From NCBI GenBank assembly GCA_034434895.1, contig DAOTYI010000293.1, positions 1-36,474 on the forward strand: a stretch of 36,474 nt of DNA, in the 5' to 3' direction. Shown here in pieces: positions 7,133 to 14,976 of the stretch. The position numbers and the translations under genes were made by a program. Numbering within the stretch: the stretch's first letter is position 1; every line of letters begins with the position of its first letter. The notes beneath the pieces are model-generated. The model searched no databases, was not told where the DNA came from, and saw only the letters and a program-made list of their open reading frames with translations. The stretch is from DAOTXL01 sp034434895. GTDB taxonomy: Bacteria > Chloroflexota > Anaerolineae > JAAYZQ01.

Positions 7133-7972
7133 TCAGACATAGGTGGCCACGCCGATGACCCCAGGGCCGGTGTGGGTGCCGATCACCGGCCCGATTTCGG
7201 CGATGACCGGCTGGCGACAACCCAGCCGCGCCTGAAGCCCCCGCGCCAGCTCGCCAGCCTCTTCCGGCACCAACGCCTGGGCAACGGCGACCCTGGCCTG
7301 AGGACCCCGGTCGCCCAGGTGCTCTGCGACCAGATCGAGGATACGGGCCAGAACTTTGTTCCGGGACCGTACCTGCTCCAGCGGTTCGATGACCCCTTCT
7401 TTCAGGATCAGGATCGGTTTGATCTTGAGCAGCGTGCCCAGGAAGGCTTTGGCATTGCCGATGCGTCCCCCCCTGGCCAGGTACTCCAGCGTGTCAACGG
7501 CGAACAGGATATAGATCCGGGTCTTGATCTCTTCGATCCGCTCGACCACCTCCTGACGTGTGGCCCCGGCAGCCACCAGTTCGGCAGCCGCCTCGACCAT
7601 CAACTGCAGGCCGACAGAGGTGGACAGCGAATCAATCACGCTGATCCCCGCTTCAGGCAGCATCTCCCTGGCCGCCATGGCCGAGTTCCACGTCCCACTC
7701 AACCGGCTGGAGATCGTCAGGGCGACGACCTCATGGCCGGCCTCGACCAACTCTTTGAACACCTGGAAAAATTCGCCGGCCGATGGCTGAGAAGTGGTGG
7801 GCAGCACGGCTGCTTCCCGCAGGCGGGCGTAAAACTCTTCGTTGGACAGCTCTATTCCCTCTTTGAACGCCTGCTCGCCAAAGTGGACATAGAGCGGCAC
7901 GATCCGGATGTCGTACCGGCGGATGGTCTCCTCCGGCAGGTAAGCCGTGGAATCGGTCACGAGCTTGATCAT
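7133..7972 (-). CDS. DegV family fatty-acid-binding protein
   Basis: DegV/FakB proteins bind a single fatty acid and present it to a kinase (FakA) for acyl-phosphate formation. FakA is not in the window. The 279-residue protein starts MIKLVTDSTAYLP, carries TSQPSAGEF with the conserved Thr/Ser lipid-carboxylate residues, the SSRLSGTWNSA loop, and VIDSLSTSVGLQ. GTHTGPGVIGVA closes the C-terminal domain. ATG at 7972 has GGGAGG seven bases upstream. It lies 30 bases downstream of the winged-helix gene on the same strand, suggesting that the regulator and DegV form a unit. A second DegV gene is at 14093-14938. Confidence 0.92.
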   Translation of the reverse strand: MIKLVTDSTAYLPEETIRRYDIRIVPLYVHFGEQAFKEGIELSNEEFYARLREAAVLPTTSQPSAGEFFQVFKELVEAGHEVVALTISSRLSGTWNSAMAAREMLPEAGISVIDSLSTSVGLQLMVEAAAELVAAGATRQEVVERIEEIKTRIYILFAVDTLEYLARGGRIGNAKAFLGTLLKIKPILILKEGVIEPLEQVRSRNKVLARILDLVAEHLGDRGPQARVAVAQALVPEEAGELARGLQARLGCRQPVIAEIGPVIGTHTGPGVIGVATYV

Positions 7973-8002
7973 GGCGCCTCCCTTCCCCCGATGAGAATAA
8001 AC

Positions 8003-8722
8003 TCAGTCCAGCGCCTCCAGGGCCTCTTCCAGGAACTGGACCAGGGCCACACGGGCTTCGGCGCTCAGTTTGGTCAGGCTGGCCTGATACCGGCGGGCGT
8101 TGTCCAGCAACCGCCGGGTGAGAGAGGGGCCGGCGTCATCCTCGGCCGAGAGGGTGGCCCCCACGCTCAGGCCGGCCAACGCCTCCAGCCCGGCGTCCTC
8201 GCCGCTGCGCAGGGCCGCCAGGGCGCGAAAGGGGTTCAGTTCGCCGGCCCGGGCTCTGGCCCGCTGCATGTTCAACAACAGGATGCCGATCATCTCGGCG
8301 CAAAAGACCAGCGGGGCTTTGGCCTCCGGCAGGCGGGCCAGCAGGTCATTGAGCACCTCGCGGTAGTTTGCGTCGCGGGCAGCACGCAATCTTTTCAATA
8401 AACGCTCCCGCACACCCTGCCATTCCGCCCCCACAACTGAGCTTTCGCCGTTGCGGACCGGCAGGGTGATCGCCTGCGCCGTCGGTTCAAAGACGACCAG
8501 AGTCCGGCCCGGACCGGAATGCCCGGCTGCCAGAGCATAGCTGGAGGAAGCCAATCCCTTCTTCTCCAGCACCTTGAGCATATCATAGGCCGAGAAGCGA
8601 TTGACTCCCAGCCGCTCGGCTACATCGGAGTAGTGGACGGGGCCTTTGTGCTCGCGGTACAGCTCCAACAGTTTGTCCAGAAATGCGCGCTGACGGGCGG
8701 TCAGCCTGGAAACCGGCCTCAC
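8003..8722 (-). CDS. Winged-helix DNA-binding regulator next to degV
   Basis: The 239-residue protein has an N-terminal winged helix: LTARQRAFLDKLLELYREHK, then HYSDVAERLGVNRFSAYDML as the helix-turn-helix, and VLEKKGLASSSYAL as the wing. The remaining 170 residues are helical, without a recognised domain, and may bind a ligand or mediate dimerisation. GTG at 8722 is chosen because a GGGGGGAG site precedes it and because the promoter at 8757-8785 overlaps the longer open frame that begins at 8803. It is cotranscribed with degV, so control of a fatty-acid-related function is plausible but inferred. I do not recognise a specific family. Confidence 0.75.
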   Translation of the reverse strand: MRPVSRLTARQRAFLDKLLELYREHKGPVHYSDVAERLGVNRFSAYDMLKVLEKKGLASSSYALAAGHSGPGRTLVVFEPTAQAITLPVRNGESSVVGAEWQGVRERLLKRLRAARDANYREVLNDLLARLPEAKAPLVFCAEMIGILLLNMQRARARAGELNPFRALAALRSGEDAGLEALAGLSVGATLSAEDDAGPSLTRRLLDNARRYQASLTKLSAEARVALVQFLEEALEALD

Positions 8723-8756
8723 CCTGCTCCCCCCAAAAAACCAAATTTTCGGCCAG

Positions 8757-8785
8757 ATTGTACATCCATCCGCTCCTTTTGTCAA
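8757..8785 (-). promoter_or_regulatory. Promoter for the winged-helix/degV operon
   Basis: Minus strand TTGACA (8780-8785), a 17-base spacer, TACAAT (8757-8762). Transcription would begin near 8750, giving a 28-base leader to the GTG at 8722. This places upstream in-frame ATG codons outside the transcript. Confidence 0.8.
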
Positions 8786-8845
8786 CCTCTGGCCACGGGA
8801 CACCTGGGGGGAAGAGGGGGCACAGGCGGCAAGTGAAGCGACTCA

Positions 8846-8970
8846 AGTAGGGGCAGAGCGGCGCCTGGCCCCTACTCAGCGGCCTGTGGCCAGGCATCCA
8901 GCGGCGTGGACGCCTCCGTCCGCGCAGGCGGACGGCCGGGTAGCCGAAGGCAATGCCTTCGGCTACCCGG
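8846..8970. repeat. Cluster of three palindromes in the 8.7-9.1 kb intergenic region
   Basis: Three hairpins in a row: AGTAGGGGC/GCCCCTACT (8846-8876), CGTCCGC/GCGGACG (8917-8934), and a near-perfect 17-base inverted repeat CCGGGTAGCCGAAGGCA / TGCCTTCGGCTACCCGG with one central base (8936-8970). No T-run follows any of them. No convincing gene lies between 8723 and 9126. The rest of this stretch holds only the two divergent promoters. Confidence 0.7.
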
Positions 8971-9057
8971 TGCGATTTCGGGGTGAGGTCGAATCGAACA
9001 TTGTCGAGCTACTTTGACCAACAACCCATGTCCGCTATGTTGATTTTGACCCACCTG

Positions 9058-9066
9058 TGTTATAAT
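9058..9066 (+). promoter_or_regulatory. Extended -10 promoter for the tandem GNAT gene
   Basis: TGTTATAAT is a perfect extended -10 (TGnTATAAT). No good -35 box sits 17 bases upstream, which is tolerated by extended -10 promoters. It lies about 60 bases before the chosen start. Confidence 0.6.
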
Positions 9067-9126
9067 AGCCCTTGCGAGCCAAGAGGCCAGGCATCTGGGG
9101 AGTTATGCACAGAGGTCATGATCAGC

Positions 9127-10179
9127 ATGGGAGTAACAGCCGTCGCACGAGGGGCAGGGCAGGTGCAGGGGGGGCTCCGCCCCCTGAACCCTGGCCGCGA
9201 TCTGGGAGCCATTGCCGATCTCATTGCCGCCGCTTTTGCCCAGGAGATGGATGCGCGCAGCCGCAGGGCGCTCCAGGAGCTGCGCTGGATGGCGCGCCTG
9301 TCGCCCCTGGTGTGGTGGTGGGCCTCCATTGACCCATCGTTCCGTGACTCGTTCAACGGCTTTGTCTGGGAGGAGCCTTCGCCCAGGGGCCGGCGGCGGC
9401 AGGTTGTGGGCAACGTCAGCCTGAACCAGGCGCCGGGGAACCGTCGGCGCTGGATCGTGTGCAACGTGGTGGTGCGTGATGACTATCGGCGCCGGGGCAT
9501 CGGCCGGCGGCTGACAGAAGCGGCCATTGCCGAGGCCCAGGCACTGGGAGCCGAGGGGGTCCTCCTCCAGGCCTATCAGGACAACCTCCCCGCCTTGCGG
9601 CTGTATACCGCCCTGGGCTTCCAGGAGGTCGCAGGGGAAACCGAGTTCTGGCTGGAGGCTGTGAACCCGGTGGCCTTCCTGGAAGCCCCCGGCTACCAGC
9701 TGCGGCCCTGGCGTCCGGCCGATGGGCAGGCCGCCTATGACCTGGCCCGGCTGGTCGTCCCCACGCCCCTGCAATGGTTCAGGCCGCTGCGGGCCGGGGA
9801 GTACCGTCCCGGCTGGTGGGCACGCCTGTTCGAGGCCCTGGCGGACCTGATGGCCGGGCAGCGGGTCTACCGCCTGAGCGTGTTGAAAGAGGACCGCCTG
9901 GTGGCGATGATGACCCTGGCCGTTGCCTTTCGCCAGGGCGAGCATCAACTGGCCTTGCTGGTCCATCCTGACCACACCGGCCAGGTGGAGGCCGCCCTCG
10001 TCAGCCGGGCGCTTCACCTGCTGGCTGCCCTCCCACCCCGGCCGGTGCGGGCTGTGGTGGACAAAGAGCATACCGCCACCATCCGGGTGCTGCGGGAATA
10101 CGGCTTCCGGGAGCAGCGCACGCTGCTGACCCTGCGCCGGGACTTTACGGAGCAGGACAGGCTTTCAGAGCCAGCCTGA
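9127..10179 (+). CDS. Tandem GNAT-family acetyltransferase
   Basis: A 350-residue protein with two GNAT domains, the arrangement seen in mycothiol-synthase-like and other paired acetyltransferases. The first domain is complete, with the acetyl-CoA loop VVRDDYRRRGIGRRLTEAAI (near 115-135), then QAYQDNLPALRLYTALGFQE. The second (after about residue 185) keeps the fold pattern, ending VVDKEHTATIRVLREYGFRE, but lacks an R/QxxGxG/A loop. It is therefore probably non-catalytic. ATG 9127 has GAGGT ten bases upstream; ATG 9118 is too close to that site, and still earlier ATGs precede the promoter. The stop codon falls within the left end of a repeat element, so the original C-terminus may have been changed by its insertion. 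Substrate unknown. Confidence 0.85.
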   Translation: MGVTAVARGAGQVQGGLRPLNPGRDLGAIADLIAAAFAQEMDARSRRALQELRWMARLSPLVWWWASIDPSFRDSFNGFVWEEPSPRGRRRQVVGNVSLNQAPGNRRRWIVCNVVVRDDYRRRGIGRRLTEAAIAEAQALGAEGVLLQAYQDNLPALRLYTALGFQEVAGETEFWLEAVNPVAFLEAPGYQLRPWRPADGQAAYDLARLVVPTPLQWFRPLRAGEYRPGWWARLFEALADLMAGQRVYRLSVLKEDRLVAMMTLAVAFRQGEHQLALLVHPDHTGQVEAALVSRALHLLAALPPRPVRAVVDKEHTATIRVLREYGFREQRTLLTLRRDFTEQDRLSEPA

Positions 10180-10270
10180 AAAGCTTACCACAAAGACACA
10201 AAGGTCACAAAGGAACACGAAGGAAACGAACGCCCTTGGTGTCCTTTGTATCTTGGTGGTTTTCAGACAA
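10176..10270. mobile_element. CACAAAGACACAAAGG element, copy 1 (MITE-like)
   Basis: Left end CTGAAAAGCTTACCACAAAG and right end CTTGGTGGTTTTCAGACAAG form imperfect terminal inverted repeats of about 30 bases, with ACACAAAGG / CCTTTGTATC inside. The same element is at 36010-36117, and a related one is at 23347-23412. It has no coding capacity. It starts inside the stop codon of the GNAT gene and ends about 45 bases before the MFS gene. Confidence 0.75.
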
Positions 10271-10315
10271 GCTCTCAAGCTATCCGGGCAGGCTGGAAAA
10301 CCTGCCCTACAGAAG

Positions 10316-11665
10316 ATGAGCAACAACACAGCTTATGGGCGGCTGTTTCGCAACCGAAGCTTTGTAGCCTTGTGGCTGGGGCAGACGGTATCCTTCGTCG
10401 GCGACTACTTTTACTGGCTGGCCGTGCCCATTATGGTCGAGCGGTTGACCGGCTCGTCGCTGATGGTCGGGCTATCGGTCATCTCCACCGCGCTGCCGAT
10501 GCTGCTTTTGGGGCCGGTGGCCGGCGTCTTTGTGGACCGCTGGGACCGCCGGCGGACGATGATCGCCGCCGACCTGTTGCGGGGGTTGCTGGTGCTGCCC
10601 TGCCTGGTGGTGCACCGGCCGGAGCAGGTGTGGATCTACTACCTGATCGGCTTTCTGGAATCGTGCATCAGCCGCTTCTTCTTCCCGGCGCAGAACGCAG
10701 CCCTGCCCCTTATCGTCCCGGAAAAGGAGGACCTGCTGGCGGCCAACGGCCTGATGCAGATCGTGCAGACGGTGGGGCTGCTGGCCGGGCCGGCGCTGGC
10801 CGGGTTTTCCATCGCCCTGTGGGGTGCGCCGGTGGCCTTTGTGGTGGATTCGGCCAGTTTCTTCATCTCGGCGGGGGCGATCCTGACCATGAAGGTGCCC
10901 CATACCACGGCCGGCCGCCGGCCAGCCGGCAGTCAGGTGGCTGCGGTGTGGGCCGAGCTGCGCGAAGGGGTGGCCTATCTCTTCGCCAACCGGACGATGG
11001 TCGGCATCCTGCTGTGCATGTCGGTTGTACAACTGGGCATCGGCGCCATCAATGTGACCTGGGTACCGTTCATGCAACGCACCTTCGGCCTGGGCCCTGA
11101 AGGGTTGGGAGCTGTGGACGCAGCGCAGGGGGCAGGGATGGTCGTGGGCGGGCTGCTCCTGGGATTTGTCACCGCCCGCTTCAGCAAAAAGACCCTGGCC
11201 GGTTGGACCATCCTGATCATCGGCCTGTTGATCGCCCTGATGGGCCTGGCCCCGACCTTCTCGGCGGCCAGCCTGGTGCCGGCCTGGAGGGCAGAGGGAT
11301 CTCTGGCCGAAATGGGCGTCGGCCAGCGGCTGCTTTACATCCCCTTGCTGTTGCTGCTCTATAGCCTGCTGTTGGGCATTGCCCTGGTCCCGGCCCAATC
11401 GGCGCTGATGACCATGATGCAACTGGCTGTGCCTGACCTGAAGCGGGGGCGGGTGGGAAGCGCCCTGAACGCCCTGAGCATGGCCGCCGGCCTGATTTCG
11501 ATGGCCGCTGCCGCTGCCCTGGGTGAGGTGGTGGCGCTGCGGATCATCTATGTCATCGCCGGGCTGATCACCGCCGCGGCCGGGCCGGTGGCACTGGCCG
11601 TGCTCCAGGAGCCGGAAATGGCAGAGGGGATCGAGGCGGCGTTGGAACCGCTGCCTGACCCATAG
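10316..11665 (+). CDS. MFS transporter (MFS_3 / macrolide-exporter type)
   Basis: A 449-residue inner-membrane protein with about 12 hydrophobic segments, of the enterobactin/macrolide exporter branch of the major facilitator superfamily. The N-terminus NRSFVALWLGQTVSFVGDYF is typical, and the loop between helices 2 and 3 reads GVFVDRWDRRRTMIAADLLR, the conserved MFS motif A variant. An NAL(S/N)xxxG-like motif is seen in the C half (SALNALSMAAGLISM). ATG 10316 is chosen over the upstream in-frame start at 10253, which lies in the repeat. The ribosome site is weak (AGAAG). Substrate unknown. It is a paralogue of the transporter at 21957-23234. Confidence 0.88.
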   Translation: MSNNTAYGRLFRNRSFVALWLGQTVSFVGDYFYWLAVPIMVERLTGSSLMVGLSVISTALPMLLLGPVAGVFVDRWDRRRTMIAADLLRGLLVLPCLVVHRPEQVWIYYLIGFLESCISRFFFPAQNAALPLIVPEKEDLLAANGLMQIVQTVGLLAGPALAGFSIALWGAPVAFVVDSASFFISAGAILTMKVPHTTAGRRPAGSQVAAVWAELREGVAYLFANRTMVGILLCMSVVQLGIGAINVTWVPFMQRTFGLGPEGLGAVDAAQGAGMVVGGLLLGFVTARFSKKTLAGWTILIIGLLIALMGLAPTFSAASLVPAWRAEGSLAEMGVGQRLLYIPLLLLLYSLLLGIALVPAQSALMTMMQLAVPDLKRGRVGSALNALSMAAGLISMAAAAALGEVVALRIIYVIAGLITAAAGPVALAVLQEPEMAEGIEAALEPLPDP

Positions 11666-11669
11666 GATC

Positions 11670-11741
11670 GTGCCGATTGGAAATCGGCCTTTCTGGGCAC
11701 CTGCGGTGCCGGGCGTCGGCCTGCGCCGATGCGGAAACAGC
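11670..11741. repeat. 72-base intergenic repeat, copy 1 (inverted copy at 17415-17486)
   Basis: It starts GTGCCGATTGGAAATCGGCC, containing hairpin GCCGATT-gga-AATCGGC (11672-11688) followed by CTTTCT, and continues with a second hairpin GGCGTCGGCC/TGCGCCGA. By my reading it differs from the reverse complement of 17415-17486 at only about four positions. The first hairpin could also end transcription of the MFS gene. Confidence 0.75.
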
Positions 11742-11838
11742 GGTCGGCGCAGGCTGACCGCCGGCCGAAGGCCTCAAGCGGGCGACTTCAGTCGGTGTGG
11801 GCTGGCAGTTACCTGCCTTCCATGAAAGGGGGTCAAAT

Positions 11839-12219
11839 ATGGCGACAACGGAAGAGAGGATGCAGATTCTCAGGCTGGTGGCCGAGGGCAAGATCTCGGC
11901 TGAAGAAGGGGCCAGGTTGCTGGCCGCCTTGGAGCCGGAAAGAAGGAGAGAGCCACCTCCACCGCCGGGAGGGGGCAGTGCCCCCCGCTGGTTCCGGGTT
12001 CGCGTCACCGATATGGCCTCGGGCAAGAACAAGGTCAGCGTCAACCTGCCGATGAGCCTGGTGGATGTAGGGGCGCGGATGGGGGCTCGTTTTGCCCCGG
12101 AACTGGAGGGGGTCAAGTTCCAGGACCTCATTGAGCAGATCAAGAGCGGCGCCCAGGGCAAGATCATTGAGGTAGAGGATGCCGAAGGGGGCGAGCGGGT
12201 TGAAATCTATGTCGAATAA
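11839..12219 (+). CDS. Small SHOCT-like domain protein
   Basis: A 126-residue protein. The first 30 residues, TEERMQILRLVAEGKISAEE followed by GARLLAAL, match the short helical SHOCT-like module found at the start of many bacterial DUF4097-type proteins. A proline/glycine linker (PPPPPGGG, about 39-46) leads to a beta-rich region RWFRVRVTDMASGKNKVSVN and an acidic C-terminus. There are no membrane segments or catalytic motifs. ATG 11839 has GAAAGGGGG seven bases upstream; an upstream in-frame start at 11797 lies in the repeat tail. It is probably monocistronic. Function unknown. Confidence 0.8.
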   Translation: MATTEERMQILRLVAEGKISAEEGARLLAALEPERRREPPPPPGGGSAPRWFRVRVTDMASGKNKVSVNLPMSLVDVGARMGARFAPELEGVKFQDLIEQIKSGAQGKIIEVEDAEGGERVEIYVE

Positions 12220-12246
12220 ACGGCATGGTCGGTCAGGGGGATGAGA

Positions 12247-12281
12247 ACAGGCCCTCTCCTCCACGTGGGGAGAGGGCCTGT
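12247..12281. terminator. Bidirectional hairpin between convergent genes
   Basis: ACAGGCCCTCTCC / GGAGAGGGCCTGT is a perfect 13-pair stem between the SHOCT-like gene (plus) and fabH (minus). There is no T-run on either side, so termination is likely from position and stability rather than proven by form. Confidence 0.55.
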
Positions 12282-12306
12282 GGCCTGGCGGGCGAGCCAC
12301 CCCCGG

Positions 12307-13476
12307 CTATCTCTTCCGCCGCCGTTTCTTGTAGCCGTTGGCAAAGCTATAGAGAGGCAGCAGCAATGCCTCGGCCCTGGTTGCCAGGTTGACCCGCGCG
12401 CTCCATAGTGCGGTGCGGACCCGGGCCACCGGTTGGGCCAGCCGCTCGCGCATCGGCCAGTTCAGCACCGGGATGGCCACCGGTTCTTGCGGTTCCCAGT
12501 GGATCACCGCCGAGGCCCAGGTCAGGCCGGCACCAAAGCCGACCAGGACCAGGTGATCGCCCGGCCTGATCCGTCCCTCCTCCACGGCCTCGACCAGGGC
12601 CAGCGGGATGGAAGCTGCCGAGGTGTTGCCATAACGGTCAATGTTGATCATCATCTTCTCCGGCGGCACCTTCAGCTTGCGGCGGGCCAGTTCGATGATC
12701 CGATCGTTGGCCTGATGGGGGATGATCAGCTCCACGTCGTCGGGCGTCAGGCCGCTCCTGGCGACGACCCGGCTCACCGAATCGGCCAGCACCCGCGTGG
12801 CGAACTTGAAAACCCGCTGACCATCCATGCGCAGGTAATGGAGCCGCTGGTTGATCACCTCATGGCTGGGCGGATTGACGCCGCCGCAGCCGGGGAAGAT
12901 GAGGGCGTCATACTCCGAACCGTCCGACCCCAGTTCAAAGGCCATCAGGCCGGTGGGCTGGTCGCTGGCCTCCAGGACCGCCGCTCCCGATCCATCGCCG
13001 AACAGGACACAGGTGCTGCGGTCGGTCCAGTCCACCCCAACCGACAGGTGCTCGGTGCCGATGACCAGCGCGTTGCGATAGGCCCCGGTCTGGATGAACT
13101 GGCTGGCTGTGACCAGGGCATACACCCAGCCGGTGCAACCGGCCAGCAGGCTGAAGGCTGCCGCCCGGCTGGCCCCCAGTTGGTCCTGGACCATGCTGGC
13201 CACCGCCGGCACCAGATAGTCGGGCGTTGACGTGGCAACGATGATCAGCTCCACGTCGGACGGCAGCAACCCGGCCACCGCCAGCGCTTTCCTGGCCGAG
13301 GCCACGGACATACTGCAACAGGTCTCGCCCGGCGCGGCAATGCGCCGTTCACGGATCCCGGTGCGGGTGCGGATCCACTCGTCGCTGGTGTCCACCATCT
13401 TTTCCAGGTCGAAATTGGTGAGGACCCGTTCCGGGACATATTTGCCCCAGCCTGTGATCCGTGCATATTTGCTCAT
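12307..13476 (-). CDS. fabH: 3-oxoacyl-[acyl-carrier-protein] synthase III (FabH family) with C-terminal extension
   Basis: FabH condenses acetyl-CoA (or another starter) with malonyl-ACP to begin fatty acid synthesis. The catalytic triad is present: Cys114 in LLAGCTGWVYA, His254 in IIPHQAN, Asn284 in RYGNTSAAS. DTSDEWIRTRTGIRERR near the N-terminus is diagnostic. Homologues usually end near residue 327 (here at GFGAGLTWASAVIHW). This protein runs on for about 60 residues of unrelated, arginine-rich sequence ending KKRRRKR. ATG 13476 is preceded by GGAGGG. It stands alone, not in a fab cluster, so a FabH-like enzyme with a special starter unit is possible. The gene converges on the SHOCT-like gene. 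Confidence 0.9.
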   Translation of the reverse strand: MSKYARITGWGKYVPERVLTNFDLEKMVDTSDEWIRTRTGIRERRIAAPGETCCSMSVASARKALAVAGLLPSDVELIIVATSTPDYLVPAVASMVQDQLGASRAAAFSLLAGCTGWVYALVTASQFIQTGAYRNALVIGTEHLSVGVDWTDRSTCVLFGDGSGAAVLEASDQPTGLMAFELGSDGSEYDALIFPGCGGVNPPSHEVINQRLHYLRMDGQRVFKFATRVLADSVSRVVARSGLTPDDVELIIPHQANDRIIELARRKLKVPPEKMMINIDRYGNTSAASIPLALVEAVEEGRIRPGDHLVLVGFGAGLTWASAVIHWEPQEPVAIPVLNWPMRERLAQPVARVRTALWSARVNLATRAEALLLPLYSFANGYKKRRRKR

Positions 13477-13520
13477 CGCCTTCTATCCCTCCTCGTCACA
13501 ATGTAACAATTCGTAACTGC

Positions 13521-13619
13521 CTACTCTCCCCCAGGTTTGGGCGCAATCTCCGGATTAAAGTGCGCCGCAATGGGCTGCCTGCCCTGTTGCCGGCCACCTT
13601 CTAACCTGCGGGAGGGTAG
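13521..13619. repeat. CTCCCGCAGGTT inverted repeat, copy 2 (long-loop form)
   Basis: Arms CTACTCTCCCCCAGGTT (13521-13537) and AACCTGCGGGAGGGTAG (13603-13619) differ at two positions and are separated by 65 bases. The right arm is identical to those at 2161 and 35431 over its core. It lies between fabH and the next operon. Apart from A/T-rich runs near 13645-13680, nothing else is seen in this gap. Confidence 0.7.
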
Positions 13620-13688
13620 CGGGTAGGAATACCTGGCCCCTGAATTGTTCCCAAAATTCCCAAAAATTGGCCCGAAAAAAAGGCCTCC

Positions 13689-14060
13689 TTACCCGGTGGC
13701 CACGTGGCCGGCCCGGCTGTGTCGGTAGCGCAGGACAAAGGCGATCACCACCCCGGCCACAGAGGCCATGGAACCCACCGCCGCCGCGCCGATGAGGATG
13801 CCCCGGCGGTGTTGATAGAACAGGCCCGGTCCCGGAGCAGCCTGCCGGTCCTGCGCCTGCCGGACCAACTGGCCATGGAGCTGGCGGCGGAAGGCGGGGT
13901 CCGGCCTGACAGGCACCAGGATGCCTTGCAGTTCCTCGGCCAGGTCCAGCAGCCCCTGCACCTGTTCATACCGGTCAGACCCGGGCTGCGGCGGGCTGTT
14001 GGAGCCAGGCAGCCGGTCGGCCAGCCGGGCCAGAATCTCGATCGCTCCACTTTTGTTCAT
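13689..14060 (-). CDS. Small single-pass membrane protein, possible sigma-factor partner
   Basis: A 123-residue protein with a cytoplasmic-looking N-terminal half and one membrane segment (about 87-110, RGILIGAAAVGSMASVAGVV then IAFVL) followed by a short basic tail. The segment LLDLAEELQGIL...RPDPAFRRQLHGQL resembles the stretch before the membrane helix in many putative anti-sigma or sigma-associated proteins, but no zinc HxxxCxxC motif is present. ATG 14060 is chosen for its strong GGGAGGAAAGG site; a TTG at 14096 overlaps the degV stop but has no ribosome site. It is third in the sigma factor - DegV operon, so a link to the sigma factor is inferred from context. Confidence 0.7.
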   Translation of the reverse strand: MNKSGAIEILARLADRLPGSNSPPQPGSDRYEQVQGLLDLAEELQGILVPVRPDPAFRRQLHGQLVRQAQDRQAAPGPGLFYQHRRGILIGAAAVGSMASVAGVVIAFVLRYRHSRAGHVATG

Positions 14061-14092
14061 CCTTTCCTCCCCCGGGCCGTCGGCTACCCGGT

Positions 14093-14938
14093 TCAAATGC
14101 GATAGGCGACCAACCCCAACGTCCCCGGCCCAAAGTGCACAACCAGCGAGGTGGTCAGATTGGCCAGGAAAGTTTCCCGGCAGCGAAACAGGGCCCTGGC
14201 CCTGTCCAACAGGGTCTGGCCCTCTTCGGGCGCCTCGGCATGGATGGCCGCCAGGTTCACCGTCTCCGAGGTGCCCACCCGCTCGGCCATCATCTCGATC
14301 ATGCGGCTGATGGCCTTGCTCCGGGTGCGCACCTTCTCGCTCACATCAATCAGCCCATTCTCCAGGACGATGATGGGTTTGATATTCAGCAACGAGGCCA
14401 GGCTGCCTTGCAGCCTGCCCACCCGTCCACTTAGTTGGGCGAAGCGCAGGTCCCTCACCGTCAGAATGATGTTGATCCGGGAGCGGATCGTTTCCAGGCG
14501 CTCCAGGATGTGAGCCACCCCCTTCCCGGCCTCGATCATCCGTGCTGCTTCCACAGCCATAAAGCCCAGACCGGCCGAGCCACAGGCGCTGTCGAAGGGA
14601 TAGACGCGAACCCGGTCAGCCACCATCTCCCGCGCCATTTCAGCCGACTGATAGGTGCCGCTCAGCTTGGCGGTGACGTGCATGGAGATGATCTCGTCGG
14701 CCCCGGCCTCGGCCAGGCGGAGGTAATGTTCCTTGAACTGACCGGCAGATGGCTGCGAGGTCCTGGGCAGCACCCCCAGTTCCTCAATCTTGCGGTAAAA
14801 GGTCTCGCGGTCAATGGTCATCCCATCCAGATAGGTTTCGGTCCCGAACTGGATGTTAATCGGCACCACACTGATATCGTATTGCCGGATCATCTCTGCC
14901 GGCAGATCACAGGTCGAATCGGTTACAATCTTGATCAT
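14093..14938 (-). CDS. DegV family fatty-acid-binding protein (second copy)
   Basis: A 281-residue FakB-like lipid carrier. It starts MIKIVTDSTCDLPAEMIRQY, has the binding-pocket motif TSQPSAGQF, MHVTAKLSGTYQSA, the DSACGSAGLG loop, and ends VVHFGPGTLGLVAYRI. The protein from 7133-7972 shares the same motifs throughout (VTDST, TSQPSAG, LSGT). ATG 14938 is used instead of a start 12 codons upstream, because homologues start with M-I-K and a GGAAG site precedes it. It lies 38 bases after the sigma factor gene and 32 before the membrane protein gene, so the three are likely one transcript. Confidence 0.92.
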   Translation of the reverse strand: MIKIVTDSTCDLPAEMIRQYDISVVPINIQFGTETYLDGMTIDRETFYRKIEELGVLPRTSQPSAGQFKEHYLRLAEAGADEIISMHVTAKLSGTYQSAEMAREMVADRVRVYPFDSACGSAGLGFMAVEAARMIEAGKGVAHILERLETIRSRINIILTVRDLRFAQLSGRVGRLQGSLASLLNIKPIIVLENGLIDVSEKVRTRSKAISRMIEMMAERVGTSETVNLAAIHAEAPEEGQTLLDRARALFRCRETFLANLTTSLVVHFGPGTLGLVAYRI

Positions 14939-14976
14939 TCGTTTCTTCCCTGCCCTGCGTGACAGGGCGAACACAC

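Noticed and set aside
13620..13688. Terminator for the small membrane protein gene
   Set aside because: A/T-rich runs exist (AAAAAAAGGCC), but no stem of convincing length precedes them on the minus strand.
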